Shown in pieces: positions 40,406 to 43,845 of a DNA stretch of 43,845 nt. Position 1 is the first letter of the stretch. Every line of letters starts with the position of its first letter. This DNA comes from Treponema sp. (GTDB lineage: Bacteria > Spirochaetota > Spirochaetia > Treponematales > Breznakiellaceae), in NCBI GenBank assembly GCA_031257675.1, contig JAIROG010000049.1, positions 1 to 43,845 on the forward strand, read 5' to 3'. The notes below the pieces were generated by a model, which made no database searches, was not told where the DNA came from, and saw nothing but the letters and a program-made list of their open reading frames with translations. A program made the position numbers and the translations under genes.

Positions 40406-41350
40406 TTACAGTTTCTTTATTGTCACTGTGGTGAACTTAATGGTTATAGTCCGCGTTGACGCCGCTTTGTCCACCAGCGCCGCCTGCAACAGGGGGATGT
40501 CCCTGTCCGCCACGCCGGCAAGGCGTATTTGATACTTGTCGCCGGTCTTTATGGGCGCGGAGAATTGCTTCTTAATCGACCCTTGGTCAAACATTTTTTC
40601 CAGCGCGGCCTTAATCGCTCCTCCAGCTTCATATAAACCTCCTCAAATTCGGCGCGCCCGCCGTACAATTCCCTGTTACGGCTCCGCTCAATCGCCGCCT
40701 CCAGTTCCAGCAACAGTCTTTCCAGCCGTTCGGCTATTTCTTTGCGCTTCCTCCCGTCGTCGCCGCTTTTTTCATCTCCTTGCGGAATTTAAGCGGGCAA
40801 AACGGCAACAGCAACGCCATATTTCGCTCTTCCAGCGACTCAACGCTTTGATCAAGCGTTTTAAACGCTTCCATCTCATAATCACAATGTCCATTTCCCG
40901 GAAATTCCATGCGGAGCGGCGCCACATCAGGCGTCTTGCCAGTGCTTTCCCGGTAAATTGTCCGCGTTGCGGGCATCGTCAGTGTAATGCGGCTTCCGTC
41001 TTTCGACACACGCCTCCCTTGTCGCGCAACGGCGAAGCCGTATTGAAAAACCCGCATGGCTATGGTTTGTCCTCATCAATTTGAGCCTCCATCAAATATA
41101 TCTCCGTTTCCACAGCGAGGATAATCGGAGATGATCTTTTCCAGTTTGCCGTCTCGCTCAGCCACGCTTTCGCGGACAAGAATGTAACGGCGCTACCGGG
41201 CGGGCGGCTTTTTCCGAACAGCCCGTTGATGAAATGCGCGATAGCCTGGGGACTCGACTCTTTGAGCGCATGCTTAAACAGCACGTCGAACAGATGCATG
41301 GTTCCACGCCCCGCCGCGCCGCCGGCTTTGCCAATTTTATCAGGCGTCAA
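40406..41350 (-). pseudogene. Rpn/PD-(D/E)XK nuclease family protein, multiply frameshifted
   Basis: Fragments in family order are HLFDVLFKHALKESSPQAIA and HFINGLFGKSRPPGSAV, then a neighbouring-frame DGKLEKIISD, AVETEIYLMEAQIDEDK, MRVFQYGFAVARQG, TRTIYRESTGKTPDVAPLRM, EFPGNGHCDYEMEAFKTLDQ, LLLPFCPLKFRKEMKKAA, KEIAERLERLLLELEAAIER and a tail MFDQGSIKKQFSAPIKTG. At least four single-base shifts are needed, several in short homopolymers. Rpn proteins are recombination-promoting nucleases related to PD-(D/E)XK transposases and are often numerous in spirochaete genomes. Confidence 0.65.
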
Positions 41351-41456
41351 ACGCTCCTAGGGCAAAGATTTCCGCATTCGTTACAAATTCAGAGGCAAAT
41401 TATGTCTCCCCGTCGTTTTTTCCATGCCTGTCTAAAACAAGCTTTTTTCTAATCTC

Positions 41457-41843
41457 TTGGGGTTTAACTCTCCGCCCTTTAGGAATGAAAAGATAGATAA
41501 AACGGTAAAAGAAACTTGTGAAGGGATAAGTAAAAGGTATGAAATAGAATTTCTTGAAATAGGGGCGGAAGGAGATCATGTACATTTTCTTGTCCAATCG
41601 ACGCCCGCGTATAGTCCGGCAAAAACAGTGACGGCGATAAAGGGCATTGTATCAAGGAAAGTGTTTGAGGAACATCCGGAAGTAAAGAAGCGGTTATGGG
41701 GAGGGGAATTCTGGAGTGATGGGCGCTTTGTAAGCGCGGCGGGCAAGTATGGGAATGAGGAAGTAACATCAAATTATGTGAGATCACAAGATACGGAAAG
41801 AGAATATAAACAAATTCAGAAAAAGCGATTGGAATTATTCTAA
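41457..41843 (+). pseudogene. tnpA: IS200/IS605 TnpA (Y1 HUH transposase), 5'-truncated
   Basis: The frame lacks the usual first ~25 residues and picks up at FRNEKIDKTVKETCEGISKR. The HUH motif (AEGDHVHFLVQSTP), a TAIKGIVSRKVF segment, LWGGEFWSDGRF and the catalytic Tyr (AAGKYGNEEVTSNYVRSQ) are present. No start with a good ribosome site is visible, so the enzyme is probably not made whole. Confidence 0.8.
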
Positions 41844-41900
41844 TCTTTCAAACAACAATCTTAAGACTCCCCGCCCTGAAGGGCGGGGTGGTTCATTAAC
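41844..41900 (+). mobile_element. right end of the IS200/IS605 element
   Basis: After the tnpA stop, CCCCGCCC (41869-41876) pairs with GGGCGGGG (41881-41888) around TGAA, the typical right-end hairpin. GGTTCATTAA follows, where the broken ABC gene begins. The left end was not found, consistent with the 5' truncation of tnpA. Confidence 0.65.
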
Positions 41901-42621
41901 GTGAGCTTTCGATATGGTAGCCGATCTCCGGTATATAAAGATTTATCGTTTCATATAGAGAGCGGGCAATGCGCTGGTTTTGTGGGGGGCTTCCGGTTGC
42001 GGAAAATCAACTATGGCAAAGCTGATGCTCAAGTTTTATGAGGCGGAGCAAGGGACGATCCGTATTGACGATCACGATATAAAGGATATTGACACGGCGA
42101 CACTCCGCTCGCGTATCGGTTACGTTCCGCAGGAGGTTTTCATGTTTTCAGGGAGCATAGCGGAAAACATATCGCTTCATAAGCCGTCCGCCGAATTAGA
42201 CGAAATAATAGAGGCGGCGAAAAAAGCGGGGGCGGATGAGTTTATAAGCGTATTGCCGGAACGGTATAACACAAAACTTGGGGAGCGGGGGTTTGCGCTA
42301 TCCGGGGGAGAACGGCGGAGGCTGGCTTTAGCGCGGGTTTTGCTGGGAAAACCGGATATTCTGATTTTAGACGAGGCGACCAGCAACCTTGATTCCATAA
42401 GCGAGAGGTTTATTTATCAAGCCTTTGAAGAACTGCGGGGGAAAATGACAGCTATTATGATAGCGCGCTGGCTGACTACGGTACGGAAATGCGATATTAT
42501 TTTTGTTATGGATAAAGGAAAATATTGTGGATCGGGAAGCCATAACGAGTTAATCGCCAGAGGCGCAAAACAATGTGGGACAGCCTGCTATGATACATTT
42601 TTCCAATATGACCGAATTTGA
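41901..42621 (+). pseudogene. bacteriocin-type ABC exporter, ATPase domain remnant
   Basis: Only the ATPase domain remains. VSFRYGSRSPVYKDLSFHIE is followed at a G6 run by a +1 shift, then ASGCGKSTMAKLMLKFYEAE (Walker A), IGYVPQEVFMFSGSIAENIS (Q loop), ALSGGERRRLALARVLLGKP (signature) and DILILDEATSNLDS (Walker B). The H-loop, normally IAHRLTTV, is IARWLTTV, so the switch His is lost. The last residues run out of the expected frame. The spacing and motifs fit exporters of the HlyB/peptidase-containing type that work with HlyD partners. The membrane and any peptidase domain were removed at the IS junction. Confidence 0.7.
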
Positions 42622-43726
42622 GCGGGGATATCAATTCTTTATGCTTCGCCTATCCCGGGCAATCAGCTTGTTTATTATCACGGTCGCGGGTATCGTCATC
42701 GCCGCGCTTATATGGGCGTCAATCGCAAAAATGGACGATGTAATAAAAGCGGACGCTCTTCTGCGTCCGCTGGAAACGAGCTCGTCCGTCAAAGCGCTTT
42801 CTGGAGGAGAAGCGCTAAAAAAAAAATTATACGCAAGATAGTTTTGTTATGGAAGGAGAACTGCTTCTGCAATTAGATGCGTCGGCGGACGTTCTTGAAT
42901 TGGAAAACTCAAAGAAACTTATGGATCGGATAGAAAACAGTATTATAATCTATAACGCGCTTCTTGAAACGATCAAGTCCGGGAAAAATAGAGCAAACTC
43001 TCAAAATGAAGAGGCGCATATCCGCTCTCAATCATACCTTGTTGAATATCAACGTTGGATAAATCAAATAGAAGGACTAGAATTGAGATTAGAACGGGAG
43101 AAATCCCTGCCGGAAAGCGCGATCATAAAACAAGAGCTTGAAACCAAAGAACAAGAGGTTAAACAAACAAAACTGCAATTCTCATTATGGAAAATAATCA
43201 AACAATAGATAATCTAAGAAATTTAACACAAAATAAAGAAACCCTAGAACGCCATATCTCCGATCTGGAGCGGACCATAAGAAACGCCACGATTTACGCG
43301 CCCATATCCGGTAAAATAAAAGAAGTCAGGCAATTCAATGTCAGGGATTACCTTTTACCCGGCGAAGAAATCCTTACAATTATTCCCACCGGCACAAATT
43401 TAAAAACGGAATTGTACGTATCGCCCGCTTATATAGCGCAAGTGAGAATTGGAGATAAAGTAACGCTTCGCTTTCCCGGGCTTCCACCCTCAAGATTCGG
43501 AAAACTGGATGCGGAGATAAGCCTGATACCGGCGGACTACGCCTCATACAGCGGATCGGAGCCAATTTTTATTGTAGAAGCGAGCATAAAAGAACCGTGG
43601 CTTACGTCAGCGCAAGGGGAAAGAATCTATCTACGCTCCGGCATAGGAGCGCAAGGGCGTATAATCATTAAACAAGACACAGTAATAGGAATGATACTTA
43701 AAAAGCTTGATTTTATATATGACTAG
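42608..43726 (+). pseudogene. HlyD-family membrane fusion protein, two frameshifts
   Basis: ATG 42608 (MTEFERGYQFFMLRLSRAIS) gives a cytoplasmic start and one helix (LFIITVAGIVIAALIWASI), then DDVIKADALLRPLETSSSVK. At an A10 run (42817-42826) the frame slips; the next frame gives MEGELLLQLDASADVLELEN and a coiled coil. A second slip near 43185 leads to NLTQNKETLERHISDLERTI, APISGKIKEVRQFNVRDYLL and IPTGTNLKTELYVSPAYIAQ. Repaired, this is a full adaptor linking an inner-membrane exporter to an outer-membrane channel. It overlaps the ABC gene end. Confidence 0.75.
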
Positions 43727-43845
43727 CTGCCAACCATTATACCCGTTTCCGCCGGCTTAATCAAGCCTGTTGTGATGTTTTGAATATTTCGCAAAACGGG
43801 CGCGCAACCTGTAAAGAAGAAAATGGTCATAATTGGCATGAAACA
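43727..43845. other. right edge, no supported gene
   Basis: A short non-coding stretch after the HlyD relic. A plus-strand ATG at about 43823 after AAAGAAGAAA could begin a gene that leaves the window, but only a few codons are visible. Confidence 0.25.

Overview
The window reads as part of a spirochaete chromosome, most likely a gut-type Treponema. This is an inference from gene content, not a database match. It combines a CheW chemotaxis adaptor, a xylose utilisation locus with a multiple-monosaccharide ABC transporter, MalQ plus a giant GH13 protein for storage glucan, NeuB/DegT surface-sugar enzymes, PD-(D/E)XK 'Rpn'-type transposase-associated relics and IS200/IS605. Most genes are on the minus strand. 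The exceptions are 18.4-20.6 kb, 22.0-30.1 kb and 41.5-43.7 kb.

Region 1 (1-7.1 kb, all minus) is the unusual part. It is a mosaic array of short secreted glycine-zipper peptide genes, each followed by a small membrane or exported protein gene. The peptides have a Sec signal peptide, then an acidic linker that looks like a bacteriocin double-glycine leader (DALFADVDAPQLS.AEAE.VEG.G), then a Gly/Ala-rich hydrophobic core. One copy is intact (3522-3920). Four more are frameshifted, internally deleted or headless. A stem-loop of different sequence sits at the same place in all five units, between the peptide gene and its partner. Two nearly identical promoters carry TGACAC iterons. A signal-peptide-bearing C39-type cysteine peptidase relic lies at the left edge. 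Remnants of a bacteriocin-type ABC exporter and its HlyD partner lie at the far right edge (41.9-43.7 kb), cut by IS200/IS605. Together these look like the decaying parts of a microcin/class II bacteriocin-like system whose precursors pass through Sec.

Region 2 (7.4-18.2 kb, minus): a three-gene operon (exported protein, alpha/beta hydrolase, DegT aminotransferase); an orphan thiamine-binding lipoprotein gene under a TPP riboswitch; tRNA-Gly and tRNA-Lys; then a tight operon of a degenerate TcdA-like gene, a TtcA-like gene, two membrane proteins, radC and an Rsm22-like methyltransferase. A badly decayed SPFH/GYF-domain gene set follows.

Region 3 (18.4-30.1 kb): cheW, a DegT-fold protein lacking the PLP lysine, maf, a NeuB-family synthase (minus), malQ, a 1231-residue GH13 protein, a purine permease and a half-size ChrA.

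Region 4 (30.2-40.2 kb, minus): tatD, a NodB-type deacetylase, xylA, xylB, and the permease, ATPase and binding-protein genes of a multiple-sugar ABC importer. The importer genes are transcribed from a good promoter at 40.2 kb. A degenerate Rpn fragment splits the importer genes from xylB and is flanked by a diverged ~125-bp direct repeat.

Region 5 (40.2-43.8 kb): an Rpn pseudogene, an IS200/IS605 remnant and the broken exporter genes. Frameshifts, often in homopolymers, are frequent in regions 1, 5 and 16.6-18.2 kb, while about 20 kb of metabolic genes have none. That argues for real gene decay or phase variation rather than uniform sequencing error, but only reads can settle it.
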